From: Hymenobacter siberiensis
Lineage (GTDB): Bacteria > Bacteroidota > Bacteroidia > Cytophagales > Hymenobacteraceae
DNA length: 64,000 nucleotides
NCBI RefSeq assembly: GCF_018967865.2
Contig: NZ_JAHLZY020000001.1
Coordinates: forward strand, 3,596,001-3,660,000
Direction of reading: 5' to 3'
The stretch's first letter is position 1; each line of letters begins with the position of its first letter. The position numbers and the translations under genes are program-made. This document shows, one piece after another, positions 7,435 to 16,532 of the stretch. The notes under the pieces were generated by a model. It ran no database searches and was not told the origin of the DNA. It worked only from the letters and a program-made list of their open reading frames with translations.

Positions 7435-9684
7435 TTAGCCGTTCATCGCCAGCAGGAATTCTTCGTTATCCTTGGTGCCTTTGATGCGGTCCTTGAGGAA
7501 TTCCATGGCCTCGGTGGCCGTCATGTCCGACATGAACTTGCGGAGCACCCACACGCGGTTCAGCTCGTCCTTGCTCATCAGCAGGTCTTCGCGGCGGGTG
7601 CCGGAAGCCGGAATGTCGATGGCCGGGAACACGCGCTTGTTGGCCAGCTTGCGGTCCAATTGCAGTTCCATGTTGCCGGTGCCCTTGAATTCCTCGAAGA
7701 TAACCTCGTCCATCTTGGAGCCGGTTTCGATGAGGGCCGTGGCAATGATGGTGAGCGAGCCGCCGCCTTCCACGTTACGGGCCGCACCGAAGAAACGCTT
7801 GGGCTTTTGCAGCGCGCCCGCGTCGATACCACCCGAGAGGATGCGCGACGAGCTGGGCTGCACCGTGTTGTAAGCCCGCGCCAGGCGGGTGATGGAGTCG
7901 AGCAGAATCACCACGTCGTGGCCGCATTCAACTAAACGACGCGCTTTATCCAACGCCATTTCGGCGATTTTTACGTGGCGGTCGGCCGTTTCGTCGAAGG
8001 TCGAGCTGAGCACTTCGGCCTTCACGGTGCGGGCCATGTCGGTCACTTCCTCGGGGCGCTCGTCGATGAGCAGCACCATGAGGTAGACTTCGGGGTGGTT
8101 TTCGGCAATGGCGTTGGCGATTTCCTGGAGCAGCACCGTTTTACCAGTCTTGGGCTGAGCCACGATGAGGCCGCGCTGGCCCTTGCCGATGGGCGCAAAC
8201 AAATCGAGCACGCGGGTGCTGATTTGGCTAGGCTTGGTGGTGAGCTTCATGCGGTGGTCGGCAAAAAGCGGGGTGAGGTGGCTGAACGGCACCCGGTCGC
8301 GGACTTCCTCCACGGTGCGGCCATTCATGCTTTCCACGCCCACCAAGGCGAAGTATTTCTCGCCCTCGCGCGGCGGCCGGATGGTGGCCACCACCGTATC
8401 GCCGGGCTTCATGGCGAACTGCTTCACCTGCTGCGGCGACACATACACGTCGTCGGGCGAGCTGAGGTAGTTGTAGTAGGGCGAGCGCAGGAAGCCGTAG
8501 CCGCCGTCAGGCATCAGCTCAAACGTGCCGCCGCCGGGCACCACCAAATCCAACTCCTGGCGCTGTGGGCGCTGGTTCTGCTGCTGGTTTTGATTCTGGT
8601 TCTGACCTTGATTCTGGCCCTGGGGCTGGTCGGGGCGGGGCGAGCCATCGGGGTTTTGCTGGCGCTGCTGGCGTTGCAGGTCGCGCTGGGCGTAGCGCTC
8701 CTCGCGGGTTTGGTTGCGGTTGCCTTCGCCACGGGGCTGGTCGTTGCGCGGCTGGTCCTGGCGGGGCTCGCGCTCCTGGCGGGGCTGGTCGTTGCGGGGC
8801 TGCTGATTGTCGCGGTTTTCGCGGGGCTGCTGGTCCTGGCGGGGGCCACGGGGCTGGTCCTGGCGGGGCTCGCGTGCTTCGCGGTTGTCGCGCTCGAAAC
8901 GGTCGGCGCGGTTTTCGCGGCGGTCGGCAAAGCCATTGCCACCGAATTCGCGGCGGCCGTTAGAATTGCCTTCGCGGTTGTCGGCGCTGGGTTCGGGAGC
9001 GGGCGCAGCAGCGGCGGCAGCCTCATTAGCGGCTTTTTCGGCGGCCATTTCGGCAGCACGCTGCTCGGTGATGGGCCGGCCGGCACGGTCAACGCGCTCC
9101 CGACGGGGGCGGTCGAGGCGCGGAGCGGCAGCATTCTGGTCGTCGGCGCTGACGGCGGGGGCGGCAGCTTCTTCGGGAGCGGTGGCCGGTGCCTGGGCCA
9201 GGGTGGCACCAGTGGCCTCGGAAGGCGTAACCAGGGCCAGGCCCTCAATAGAATCCAATATCTCAACCGTGGGGGCCACCGCGACGGCCACTGCCGGGGC
9301 GGGCTCCTCGGCAACGGCAACGGCGGCTTCGCGGCGCGGCTCGCGGGCCGGGCGGGCATTTGGGGCCTTAGCCACGGGTGGCGCTACATCGGAAAAAGGC
9401 TGTTCGGCCGTGCTGGGGGCGGCGCGGCGAGTGGCCGTGCGGGCTGGGCGGGCAGCACTGGCGGCGGGCACCACAGCGGCCGGGCTGGCCGCCGCCGGAG
9501 CAACGGCAGCCGGGGCAGCAATAGCTGGAACTGGAGCCGCGCCGGGGGTGAGAGCCTGGTGGTCGAGGATTTTATAAATCAAATCCTGCTTACTGAGCCG
9601 TTTAAAGTTGCCAACGTTTAGGTTTTCGGCAATTTCCTTGAGGTCGGACAGCAGCCGGTCCTTCAACTCGTTAATGGTATGCAT
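7435..9684 (-). CDS. rho: Transcription termination factor Rho with long disordered insert
   Basis: Hexameric RNA-dependent ATPase that ends transcription. Residues 1-45 are the Rho_N domain ([19 protein letters not shown]). Residues about 50-385 form an extended low-complexity region: first Ala/Pro/Val-rich, then dense in R, Q, N, D, P and E (repeats such as [11 protein letters not shown]). Next come the cold-shock-like RNA-binding domain ([20 protein letters not shown]) and the RecA-type ATPase with P-loop VAQPKTGKT (about residue 500), [10 protein letters not shown] and [13 protein letters not shown]. At 749 aa it is far longer than the 419-aa E. coli protein; the excess is the insert. Bacteroidota Rho proteins commonly carry such inserts. 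The gene is monocistronic and followed by a terminator. Confidence 0.97.
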   Translation of the reverse strand: MHTINELKDRLLSDLKEIAENLNVGNFKRLSKQDLIYKILDHQALTPGAAPVPAIAAPAAVAPAAASPAAVVPAASAARPARTATRRAAPSTAEQPFSDVAPPVAKAPNARPAREPRREAAVAVAEEPAPAVAVAVAPTVEILDSIEGLALVTPSEATGATLAQAPATAPEEAAAPAVSADDQNAAAPRLDRPRRERVDRAGRPITEQRAAEMAAEKAANEAAAAAAPAPEPSADNREGNSNGRREFGGNGFADRRENRADRFERDNREAREPRQDQPRGPRQDQQPRENRDNQQPRNDQPRQEREPRQDQPRNDQPRGEGNRNQTREERYAQRDLQRQQRQQNPDGSPRPDQPQGQNQGQNQNQNQQQNQRPQRQELDLVVPGGGTFELMPDGGYGFLRSPYYNYLSSPDDVYVSPQQVKQFAMKPGDTVVATIRPPREGEKYFALVGVESMNGRTVEEVRDRVPFSHLTPLFADHRMKLTTKPSQISTRVLDLFAPIGKGQRGLIVAQPKTGKTVLLQEIANAIAENHPEVYLMVLLIDERPEEVTDMARTVKAEVLSSTFDETADRHVKIAEMALDKARRLVECGHDVVILLDSITRLARAYNTVQPSSSRILSGGIDAGALQKPKRFFGAARNVEGGGSLTIIATALIETGSKMDEVIFEEFKGTGNMELQLDRKLANKRVFPAIDIPASGTRREDLLMSKDELNRVWVLRKFMSDMTATEAMEFLKDRIKGTKDNEEFLLAMNG

Positions 9685-10136
9685 AATGGAAATAAGGGGG
9701 GAACATCTGGCTGTAAAGCGCGGGGGGCTGGCTGCCCGCTATGGCCCACTGGGGGCGCAAAAAGCCAGCTACGACACGGCGGCGGGGCCGCTGGAAATAT
9801 ATTAATTCGCGGGGGTCCGAACAAGCTACTAGTGAGCAACGCACGGCGCGAGATGAATACGCAGGAAAATGAGGTGCAGAATGGGCCGCTGGAAATTCAG
9901 CAAACAGACGGACCAACGACGGGCACTGTGGCCTGCGGGCCCGACCAGGGCGGCCGGTTGCTCCCGCAATGTTAGCGCATTACGGACAAACTGCCAAATC
10001 GGATGCCTTCCGAATAGTGTTTGAACGCGGGATGGGGCAAAATAAGTTGCGCGTCGTGCCAAAGCTTTCGCAGCCAAGGCGGTGGTGAGGTCGGTTTTTA
10101 CTTACGACCTTTGCCCGGCTTACCCCAACCTGCCTC
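9685..10136. promoter_or_regulatory. Divergent intergenic region between rho and serS
   Basis: No gene is visible in these 452 bases, which must carry the promoters of rho (minus) and serS (plus). GGGCCGCTGGAAAT occurs twice as a direct repeat, near 9786 and 9889. A GACCTTTG box around 10107-10114, about 23 bases before the serS start, resembles the Bacteroidota -7 element. The long distance before rho leaves room for autoregulation by its own RNA leader. Confidence 0.4.
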
Positions 10137-11408
10137 ATGCTGCAACTTTCCGTTCTCCGCGACCAGACCGACCATGTGCTGGCCGGCCTCGCCAAAAAAC
10201 GCTACGCCACCGGCCCCGCCGATGTGGCCGCCATCCTCGACCTCGACCAGCGCCGCCGCCAGCTCCAGACCAGCCACGACTCGGCCCAGGCCGAAGCCAA
10301 CGAGCTGGCCCGCCAAATCGGCGGCCTCATGAAGTCCGGCGACAAAGCCGGGGCCGAAACCCTCAAGGCCCGCACCGCCGAGCTGAAGCAGCACACGCAG
10401 AGCGCTGCCGCCGAGCTGGCTCAAGTGGAGAAAGAGCAGCAGCAGCTCCTGTATAAGCTGCCAAACCTGCCCCACGCCAGCGTGCCCGAAGGCCGCGCCG
10501 CCGCCAACAACGAAATTGTGCGCGAGCACGGCAGCAAGCCCGAACTCGGCTCCGATGCCGTGCCGCACTGGGATTTGATTAAGAAGTACGACATCATCGA
10601 CTTCGAGCTGGGGGTGAAAATCACCGGCGCGGGCTTCCCCGTGTACAAGGGCCAGGGCGCCCGTTTGCAGCGCGCCCTCATCAACTTTTTCCTGGATGAG
10701 GCCCGGGCCGCCGGCTACACCGAGATGCAGCCGCCCATTCTGGTGAACGAGGCCAGCGGCTACGGCACCGGCCAGCTCCCCGATAAGGAGGGCCAGATGT
10801 ACCACGACGCCAAGGACGACCTCTACCTCATTCCCACGGCCGAGGTGCCGCTGACGAATATTTACCGCGACGAGATTATTCCCGTTGAGAAGCTGCCCGT
10901 GCGCATTGCCGGCCACACGCCCTGCTTCCGCCGCGAGGCCGGCTCGTGGGGAGCCGATGTGCGCGGCCTCAACCGCCTGCACCAGTTCGACAAGGTAGAA
11001 ATCGTGCAAATCACGGAGCCGGAGCACAGCTATGCCGCCCTCGACACCATGGTGGCTCACATCGAAGGGCTGCTGCAAAAGCTGGAGCTGCCCTACCGCG
11101 TGTTGCGCCTCTGCGGCGGCGACATGGGCTTCACCAGCGCCCTGACGTTTGACTTGGAGGTGTGGAGCGCCGCCCAGGGCCGCTGGCTCGAAGTAAGCTC
11201 GGCCTCGAATTTTGAGACTTACCAGGCCAACCGCCTCAAGTGCCGCTACAAGGTGGACGGCAAAACTCAGCTGCTGCACACGCTCAACGGTTCGGCGCTG
11301 GCGCTGCCCCGTATCGTGGCCGCGCTGCTGGAGAACAACCAGACAGCGGAGGGCATCAAGCTGCCGGCAGTGCTGCACAGCTACTGCGGGTTTGGGATGA
11401 TTGTCTGA
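10137..11408 (+). CDS. serS: Seryl-tRNA synthetase
   Basis: Class II aminoacyl-tRNA synthetase charging tRNA-Ser. 423 aa, the usual length. Residues 1-110 are the antiparallel coiled-coil arm that grips the long variable arm of tRNA-Ser. The catalytic part has the serine/ATP site TAEVPLTN, motif 2 PCFRREAGSWG, and motif 3 in the C-terminal segment ending GSALALPRIVAALLENNQT. The stretch LCGGDMGFTSALTFDLEVW is characteristic of the family. The stop TGA overlaps the left arm of a palindromic repeat. Confidence 0.98.
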   Translation: MLQLSVLRDQTDHVLAGLAKKRYATGPADVAAILDLDQRRRQLQTSHDSAQAEANELARQIGGLMKSGDKAGAETLKARTAELKQHTQSAAAELAQVEKEQQQLLYKLPNLPHASVPEGRAAANNEIVREHGSKPELGSDAVPHWDLIKKYDIIDFELGVKITGAGFPVYKGQGARLQRALINFFLDEARAAGYTEMQPPILVNEASGYGTGQLPDKEGQMYHDAKDDLYLIPTAEVPLTNIYRDEIIPVEKLPVRIAGHTPCFRREAGSWGADVRGLNRLHQFDKVEIVQITEPEHSYAALDTMVAHIEGLLQKLELPYRVLRLCGGDMGFTSALTFDLEVWSAAQGRWLEVSSASNFETYQANRLKCRYKVDGKTQLLHTLNGSALALPRIVAALLENNQTAEGIKLPAVLHSYCGFGMIV

Positions 11409-11551
11409 ACCGCGGATTCGTCGGATTTAACGGATTAATCGGATTTTGTGGCCGATTAGCCTCGTCCCTCTTTGCCTTTCTTGTTTGATGAATCTAGTTG
11501 TCGACCACAAAATCCGATTAATCCGCTAAATCCGACGAATCTGCGGTTCAG
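11405..11551. repeat. Palindromic element, family A (first copy)
   Basis: Arms of about 47 bases (11405-11451 and 11505-11551) are near-perfect inverted copies beginning CTGAACCGCGGATTCGTCGG and enclose a loop of about 53 bases. The left arm contains the serS stop codon and the right arm ends 2 bases before the stop of the convergent zinc-finger gene. A second family member is at 51073-51254. Confidence 0.85.
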
Positions 11552-11553
11552 AC

Positions 11554-11826
11554 CTAATACTCCGCCATTTCCTCATCCACGTAGCACCAGAGCCACTGCT
11601 CGCCCGGCTCGGCCGATGATACCACCGGGTGCTGACTGGCTTGGAAGTGCCTGGTAGCATGCTTATTCCTGGAAGAGTCGCAGCAGCCGACGTGGCCGCA
11701 CTGCTGGCATACGCGCAGGTGCACCCAGGTATCGCCGAGGGCTACGCACTCGGGACAGGCGTACTCGGGGGCGGTTTTGAGCTTGATGACGGCGGTAAGG
11801 TGCTGGCAGGGTTCGGTTTCGGACAT
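11554..11826 (-). CDS. UBP-type zinc-finger protein
   Basis: 90 aa consisting almost only of a UBP-type zinc finger. The ligands are visible in order: C7 and H9 (PCQH), CPEC, CQQCGHVGC, then histidines in NKHATRHFQASQHP. In eukaryotes this fold binds the ubiquitin C-terminus; small bacterial stand-alone versions exist and have no established function. The gene is convergent with serS and lies 30 bases before the end of the GT9 gene read in the same direction (upstream on the minus strand), so it may be the second gene of that transcript. Confidence 0.85.
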   Translation of the reverse strand: MSETEPCQHLTAVIKLKTAPEYACPECVALGDTWVHLRVCQQCGHVGCCDSSRNKHATRHFQASQHPVVSSAEPGEQWLWCYVDEEMAEY

Positions 11827-11856
11827 GGCGACGGGGGTTGGTGTTGGTGTATCAAG

Positions 11857-12870
11857 TTAGCGCCCATCGCGCAATGGCGGCAATTCCAGGTTCAGGGTCT
11901 GCTCGCGCATGCACTTGAAATGGCCTTGCGGGCACTTGGCAAAGCCGATTTTGGAGCAGGGACGGCAGCTCAGGCCCTCTACTTCCAGCACCTTAAATTC
12001 GGTGCGGTACGGGTACATGCCGAAGGCGGGCACGGTATTGCCCCACACGCTGAAAATCTCTTTGCCGAAGGCGGCCGCGATGTGCATCAGGCCGGTATCG
12101 TGGCTTACCACAAAATCGGCCTGCCGCAGCAGCGAGGCCGACTGGTGCAGCGAGTAGCGCCCGCAACCGTTGTGAATTGAAGATTGCACAACTTTATTAC
12201 TGTGAGATTTTTCGCTCAAAAAGCGGATAGCGCTTATCACTAATTCAGCCTCGGGAGCATCTTCTGGGCCGCCGAGCAGCACAATGGGCCGTGGGGCCAG
12301 ACGTTCGCACAGTTCAATCAGCTTGCCTAAAGGCAGGCGCTTAGTGGCGTGCTGCGCCCCGATAGCTACGGCTACGTAGCCAGTGGCAAAACCGGCGGGC
12401 AACGTGGCCAGGGCCACTTCCTGACCGGTGGGGATGAAGTAATCGAGGCCCTTACCATCGTCGTGCACGCCCAGCGGGGCGGCGGCGGCCAGGTAGCGCT
12501 GCACGATGTGCACGCGCGGCAGCTTATCAATCTTGAAATTGACCAGCAGCCACTTTTGCCAGTTCAGCTTGTCGAAACTGCTGGATTTTACGCCCAGCCG
12601 TAGCTTGATGAGGCGGGTGCGCAGGTTGTTGTGCAGGTCTACGATGTAGTCGAACCGCTCGGCTTTCAGCGCCTCCACCAGCTCGCCCAGGCTACCGGTG
12701 AGGCAGTGCACTTTGGCGATGTAGGGATTGGGTTCCAGCAGGCTGCGGTAGCCGGGCTTGGTGGCGAAGTGCACCTCCGCACCCGGCACCTGCTGGGCCA
12801 GCGCCCGCACCACCGGCGTGGTGAGCACGATGTCGCCGATGGAAGAGAAACGGAGAACGAGGATTTTCAT
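11857..12870 (-). CDS. Glycosyltransferase family 9 (heptosyltransferase-like)
   Basis: 337 aa, GT-B fold. The N-terminus MKILVLRFSSIGDIVLTTPV is the hallmark of ADP-heptose:LPS heptosyltransferases, and the C-terminal half has the nucleotide-sugar region VSHDTGLMHIAAAFGK and SVWGNTVPAFGMYPY. It probably adds a sugar to lipopolysaccharide core in the cytoplasm. A lower-GC segment near 12172-12245 (AIRFLSEKSHSNKVVQSS) sits where GT9 proteins are usually shorter and might be an inserted stretch. A second GT9 gene is at 42650. The 5' side faces a compound inverted repeat. Confidence 0.9.
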   Translation of the reverse strand: MKILVLRFSSIGDIVLTTPVVRALAQQVPGAEVHFATKPGYRSLLEPNPYIAKVHCLTGSLGELVEALKAERFDYIVDLHNNLRTRLIKLRLGVKSSSFDKLNWQKWLLVNFKIDKLPRVHIVQRYLAAAAPLGVHDDGKGLDYFIPTGQEVALATLPAGFATGYVAVAIGAQHATKRLPLGKLIELCERLAPRPIVLLGGPEDAPEAELVISAIRFLSEKSHSNKVVQSSIHNGCGRYSLHQSASLLRQADFVVSHDTGLMHIAAAFGKEIFSVWGNTVPAFGMYPYRTEFKVLEVEGLSCRPCSKIGFAKCPQGHFKCMREQTLNLELPPLRDGR

Positions 12871-12889
12871 TGAGGCAAGGCAGAACGCT

Positions 12890-13069
12890 CACTTCCCCTC
12901 CTTAAAAAAGGAGGGGAAGTGAGCGCCGAAGAGGCGCGAACGGGGGTGGTGAGTCGTTGAACGATGCGCTGAAGCAAGTTGGGCGGGTATCGTTCGGGTA
13001 TCATTCAACGACTCACCACCCCAATTTTCACTTCGTGAAAATATCCCCTCCTTAAAAAAGGAGGGGAGT
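12890..13069. repeat. Compound inverted repeat with CCCCTCCTT palindromes at both ends
   Basis: Two copies of the short palindrome CCCCTCCTTAAAAAAGGAGG lie at the ends (about 12896 and 13046), and between them GGGGTGGTGAGTCGTTGAA faces TTCAACGACTCACCACCCC. The whole looks like a miniature mobile element without coding capacity. It fills the gap between polX and the GT9 gene. Confidence 0.75.
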
Positions 13070-13075
13070 TTCGTT

Positions 13076-14824
13076 CTACTCAAACAACGACTTCTTATAC
13101 TCCAGCGGCGGCGTGATGCTGGCTTTGCGGGCTTCGAAATAAACCGCTGCCTCTTCCACTGATTTCGCGTTGAACGTCATCTCCTTCGTCAGATGGCCTT
13201 TGCGGCCCATCAGCACACCGTAGCGCATGTCCTCGTAGCCGTTGGTGTGATGGGCATCGGGGTTGATGCTGAGCTGCACGCCCTGGTCGAGGGCGTAACG
13301 TACCCAACGCCAGTCGAGGTCGAGCCGCCAGGGGTTGGCGTTGATTTCGATGATAACATTGTGCTGGGCGCAGGCATCGATGACGGCTTTGTAGTTGATG
13401 GGGTAGCCCTGGCGGCGCAGCAGCAGGCGGCCGGTGGGGTGGCCCAGCATGGTCGTATAAGGATTTTCGATGGCGCGCAGCAGGCGGTTGGTCGCCTTGG
13501 CCTCATCCATTTTCAGGTTCGAGTGCACCGAGGCCACAATGAAATCGAAGCTGGCCAGCACATCGTTGGGGTAGTCGAGGGAGCCGTCGCTGAGGATGTC
13601 GCTTTCGATGCCTTTGAAGATGCGGAACGGGGCCAGCTCGGCGTTCATCTGGTCGATTTCCTGATGCTGCTGGCGCACGCGCTCCACGCTCAGGCCGTTG
13701 GCGTAGTGGGCGGCCTGGCTGTGGTCGCAGAGGCCCAGGTACTCGTAGCCGTGGTCGCGCAACCAAGTGGCCATCTCACGGATGCTGTGGTTGCCGTCGG
13801 ACCAAGTGCTGTGGTTGTGCAGGGAGCCGCGCAGGTCACCGTCTTCGAGTAGGTGAGGCAGTTTTTTATCGGCCGCCAGGGCAATTTCGCCCAGGCCTTC
13901 GCGCAGCTCGGGCACGATGAATTGCAGGCCGGCGCGCTCGTACAAGGCTTCTTCCTGCTGGAATTTCTCGCGCCGCGCCAGCTGGCGCAGGGTGAGCTGG
14001 TGAGCTGGTGAGGTGGTGAGCTGTTCGCTCAGATGCGCCTCGGCGGCAGAATTCAGGAAAACTTCGGTGGTAAAATCCTCCGGCTTCACCAGCAGCACTT
14101 CTACCGGCGTGCCCGATTCGGTGGCCGTGCCGCGCCAGGCAAACGGCCCCGAGCGGCGCGGGTCGGATGTGAGGCCGGCCGTGGTGCTCAGCAGCTCGTG
14201 GGCGGCGGCCGGCTTTTCGGTAGCGGCCACCAGGCGCACGGTTTCCACGATTTCGAGGCGGCGGCGGATTTCGCCGGCCACAGCCACCTGCTCGGTTTTC
14301 AGGCCATCGCGCAGCAGCTGGGCCAACTCGTTGCCCAGCTTTTCGGCCTGCGGGTAGAGCAGCTTGCCCTTGCTCTGGCCCGCAAATTCCAAGGCCTCCA
14401 GAATGCTGTCCTGGGTCTTTTTACCGAAGCCCTTGAGCTTGCTCACCTGGTCGGTTTCGGCGGCCTCGCGCAGCTGCTCAATGGTTTCGAGGCCCAACTC
14501 ACGCCACAAGCTGCGGATTTTTTTCGGACCAATGCCTTTGATGGCCAGCATTTCGACCACGCCAGGCGGCGTCACGTCCAGCAGGCGCTGCAGGTCGGAG
14601 AAGGTGCCGGTATCGAGCAGCTCGGCCACTTTGGCGGCGGCGGTTTTGCTCAGGCCGGTGCGGTCGGGCAGGCCGGCGCGCTCCACTTCCGCCACCGGAA
14701 AGCTCAGGGCATCGAGGGCGCTGGCCGTGCCTTCGATGGCGCGGATTTTGAACGGGTTTTCGTCGTGCAGCTCCATGAGCTGGGCGGCCAGCTTGAAGGC
14801 ACGGGTGAGGGCGCGGTTATCCAC
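13076..14824 (-). CDS. polX: PolX-type protein: degenerate polymerase domain plus PHP exonuclease
   Basis: Related to bacterial DNA polymerase X, which fills gaps and trims 3' ends in base-excision repair. I start at GTG 14824 (then DNRALTRAFKLAAQLMELHD), where the family begins; the frame is open 20 codons further. Order: helix-hairpin-helix domain (1-80), second HhH with IKGIGPKKIRSLW, a polymerase palm remnant, and a C-terminal PHP domain. The palm reads AGEIRRRLEIVETVRLVAA where active enzymes have a GDxD pair, and VEVLLV at the third aspartate, so nucleotidyl transfer is probably lost. The PHP metal ligands look intact: SLHNHSTWSDG, GLCDHSQ, GIESDIL, ASVHS, LGHPTGR and INPDAHH. A low-complexity stretch is encoded at 13991-14022. 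Confidence 0.88.
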   Translation of the reverse strand: MDNRALTRAFKLAAQLMELHDENPFKIRAIEGTASALDALSFPVAEVERAGLPDRTGLSKTAAAKVAELLDTGTFSDLQRLLDVTPPGVVEMLAIKGIGPKKIRSLWRELGLETIEQLREAAETDQVSKLKGFGKKTQDSILEALEFAGQSKGKLLYPQAEKLGNELAQLLRDGLKTEQVAVAGEIRRRLEIVETVRLVAATEKPAAAHELLSTTAGLTSDPRRSGPFAWRGTATESGTPVEVLLVKPEDFTTEVFLNSAAEAHLSEQLTTSPAHQLTLRQLARREKFQQEEALYERAGLQFIVPELREGLGEIALAADKKLPHLLEDGDLRGSLHNHSTWSDGNHSIREMATWLRDHGYEYLGLCDHSQAAHYANGLSVERVRQQHQEIDQMNAELAPFRIFKGIESDILSDGSLDYPNDVLASFDFIVASVHSNLKMDEAKATNRLLRAIENPYTTMLGHPTGRLLLRRQGYPINYKAVIDACAQHNVIIEINANPWRLDLDWRWVRYALDQGVQLSINPDAHHTNGYEDMRYGVLMGRKGHLTKEMTFNAKSVEEAAVYFEARKASITPPLEYKKSLFE

Positions 14825-14846
14825 GGGGAAGGGGCTTTGGGAGGTA

Positions 14847-14854
14847 CGAAGGTA
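14847..14854 (-). promoter_or_regulatory. Possible -7 box of polX (TACCTTCG)
   Basis: TACCTTCG on the minus strand, 22 bases before the chosen GTG start of polX, is one base from the Bacteroidota -7 consensus TAnnTTTG. It supports the internal GTG over the upstream ATG as translation start. Confidence 0.35.
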
Positions 14855-14986
14855 GTTTATCCCGGGGCTTACGTGGCGCGGCAACGGGCGACCAACCCAC
14901 TCGGCTCGGAAGTACCCGGCCCGCAGGCAGTACCTTGGCCACCGGGCCGGGAGCGCGAAACAGCCCGCTCAGCCCACCCCATTGCC

Positions 14987-15400
14987 ATGTCCAAACCGCC
15001 TTTTTCGCCCCGGCTGCTGCTGGCACCGCTCCTGCTGGCTGCCGCCTGCGAGCACCCCAAAACCGCCGTTATTACCTCCTCCCCCGCTTCTATTGAGCAG
15101 CTGGAAGGCACCTGGCTGGCTGCGCACGAAGAGAACCACGGCGATACGCTGGTGTACCGCCCCAATACCCACAAGTTCCCACCGACGCGGGGCCGCACGG
15201 GCTTCGCTATCAGGCCCTACGGCCGGTTTGAGCAGTTCGATATCGCGCCCACCGACGGCCTTATCGGCCGCCCCGGTACCTGGACCGCCGACGGTGACAC
15301 CCGCCTGCGCATTCACCTCACCGAGGGCCAGCAGCCGGACTATACTTTTGAAATTCTGTCGCTTGACAAAAAGGTACTGGAACTGCGGCGGGTGAACTAA
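14987..15400 (+). CDS. Small lipoprotein with a lipocalin-like domain
   Basis: 137 aa from the ATG at 14987 (MSKPPFSPRLLLAPLLLAAAC). The signal peptide ends in the lipobox LAAAC, so the protein should be lipid-anchored at the cysteine. The mature part starts SIEQLEGTWLAAHEEN and ends with regularly spaced beta strands (TRLRIHLTEGQQ, YTFEILSLDKKVLELRRV), the pattern of small lipocalin-like single-barrel proteins in Bacteroidota. No ligand can be inferred. The gene diverges from polX. Confidence 0.75.
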   Translation: MSKPPFSPRLLLAPLLLAAACEHPKTAVITSSPASIEQLEGTWLAAHEENHGDTLVYRPNTHKFPPTRGRTGFAIRPYGRFEQFDIAPTDGLIGRPGTWTADGDTRLRIHLTEGQQPDYTFEILSLDKKVLELRRVN

Positions 15401-15432
15401 GGTGCTTCCCTTCACAAAGGGCTTTTATGCTC

Positions 15433-15565
15433 CAGGTTGGAAATAGCCGCGTAGCGGTGGCGTTCCCGCTGGTAAGCTGTCACCGCTACGCGGCTTTCGC
15501 CCGCTTATTATCCGGTCTGCTACAAACCTGCCGCCGCTACACGGCTACTCCCAACCTGGGTTTTA
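15433..15565. repeat. Inverted-repeat element, family C (first copy)
   Basis: AGCCGCGTAGCGGTG near 15447 is repeated in inverted form as CACCGCTACGCGGCT near 15480, and outer sequences GGTTGG and CCAACC close the element. The inner text CTACAAACCTGCCGCCGCTA matches the second copy at 26158-26335. The 351-base gap 15401-15751 holds nothing else that I can support. Confidence 0.6.
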
Positions 15566-15751
15566 TAGCACCAACGGCGGCGGCGGCTGACGTTTCATGC
15601 CATACTCATTTTCTGGCAGGAGTTTTGGCATACTGCAGCGAGCGAACCCGCCTCGGCTCCGCGCTTCAACTTCCGGCCCCGCCCGTCGTAGAACCCGACG
15701 GAGCATGGACGGCATTGCTCACAGTCTCTCACTTTCTACGTGTATATCCTC

Positions 15752-16459
15752 ATGTCACTCATCAATTCTTTTGGTCCCGTGCGGGCTTTTGCCCTCGGGC
15801 TGGCCCTCATTAGCCTGGCCCCGGCCCAAGCCCAGAAAACCACTGTTAAGACCAACAAGAGCAAGGTTAAAACCAAGATTTCGGATGCTTCCGGCACTAC
15901 CGTCAGCAAAACCACTGTGGTAGCCCCTTCGGCCCCTGTGGTTGCAATGGAGCCCCAGTATGCGCCCAGGCCTGCGAATGCACCCGAGCAGCCCGCTCCC
16001 GCACCAGTTTCGCCCGTCGCCTCGTCGCCGCAGGTAGTAACGGCGGCCCCGGCCGCTCCGGCTGGGCTGCCCGCCGAATGGATTTCCGACCTCGGCGCGG
16101 CGCAGGCCCAAGCCAAGGCCACCAACCGGCCCATTCTGGCCGTTTTTTCGGGCTCCGACTGGTGCAAGCCCTGCATTATGTATGAGCAGGAAGTTTTTGC
16201 CAAGCCCGAGTTCATGGCCTATGCCAAGGATAAGCTGGTGCTGGCGCACTTCGATTTTCCACGCATGAAAAAAAACCAGCCCACCGCCGCGCAGCTCAAG
16301 CTGAACGAGGCCGCCGCTGCCCAGCTCAATAAGGAAGGTGATTTCCCGCTGGCCGTCGTTATCGCGCCCGATGGCAAGGTGCTGGCCAAAACCGGCTACA
16401 TTGCCGGCGGCCCGGCTGCCTTCGAGGCCTACCTGAAAAAGGTGGTGCCCACGCTTTAG
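15752..16459 (+). CDS. Secreted thioredoxin-family protein of an ApbE/DUF4266/DUF3570 module
   Basis: 235 aa from the ATG at 15752; a signal peptide runs to about residue 28 (ALGLALISLAPAQAQ). An Ala/Pro/Thr-rich linker follows to about residue 105. The C-terminal thioredoxin domain has the redox site SDWCKPC (a CxxC with Lys-Pro), then an alpha-rich insertion and the cis-proline region GDFPLAVVIAPDGK. It should act as a thiol-disulfide protein outside the cytoplasm. It is the first of four co-directional genes (gaps 73, 15 and 125 bases), so it probably serves the cysteine-rich DUF4266 protein or the flavin-transfer step in the same module. Confidence 0.85.
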   Translation: MSLINSFGPVRAFALGLALISLAPAQAQKTTVKTNKSKVKTKISDASGTTVSKTTVVAPSAPVVAMEPQYAPRPANAPEQPAPAPVSPVASSPQVVTAAPAAPAGLPAEWISDLGAAQAQAKATNRPILAVFSGSDWCKPCIMYEQEVFAKPEFMAYAKDKLVLAHFDFPRMKKNQPTAAQLKLNEAAAAQLNKEGDFPLAVVIAPDGKVLAKTGYIAGGPAAFEAYLKKVVPTL

Positions 16460-16532
16460 GAAATCTTAAGGCTGATGGGCCAGCCGGGCACGAACCAATG
16501 TCGGTCCTTTGGACTTTGCGACTAGCATGCAC

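Noticed and set aside
7975..9621. 548-codon open frame opposite rho
   Set aside because: It mirrors the repetitive, GC-rich Rho insert and has a Gly/Ala/Leu-biased, featureless translation; the minus strand encodes an unambiguous Rho.
15427..15813. 128-codon + strand frame before the thioredoxin gene
   Set aside because: It runs through the family C repeat and overlaps the thioredoxin signal peptide in another frame; no domain seen.
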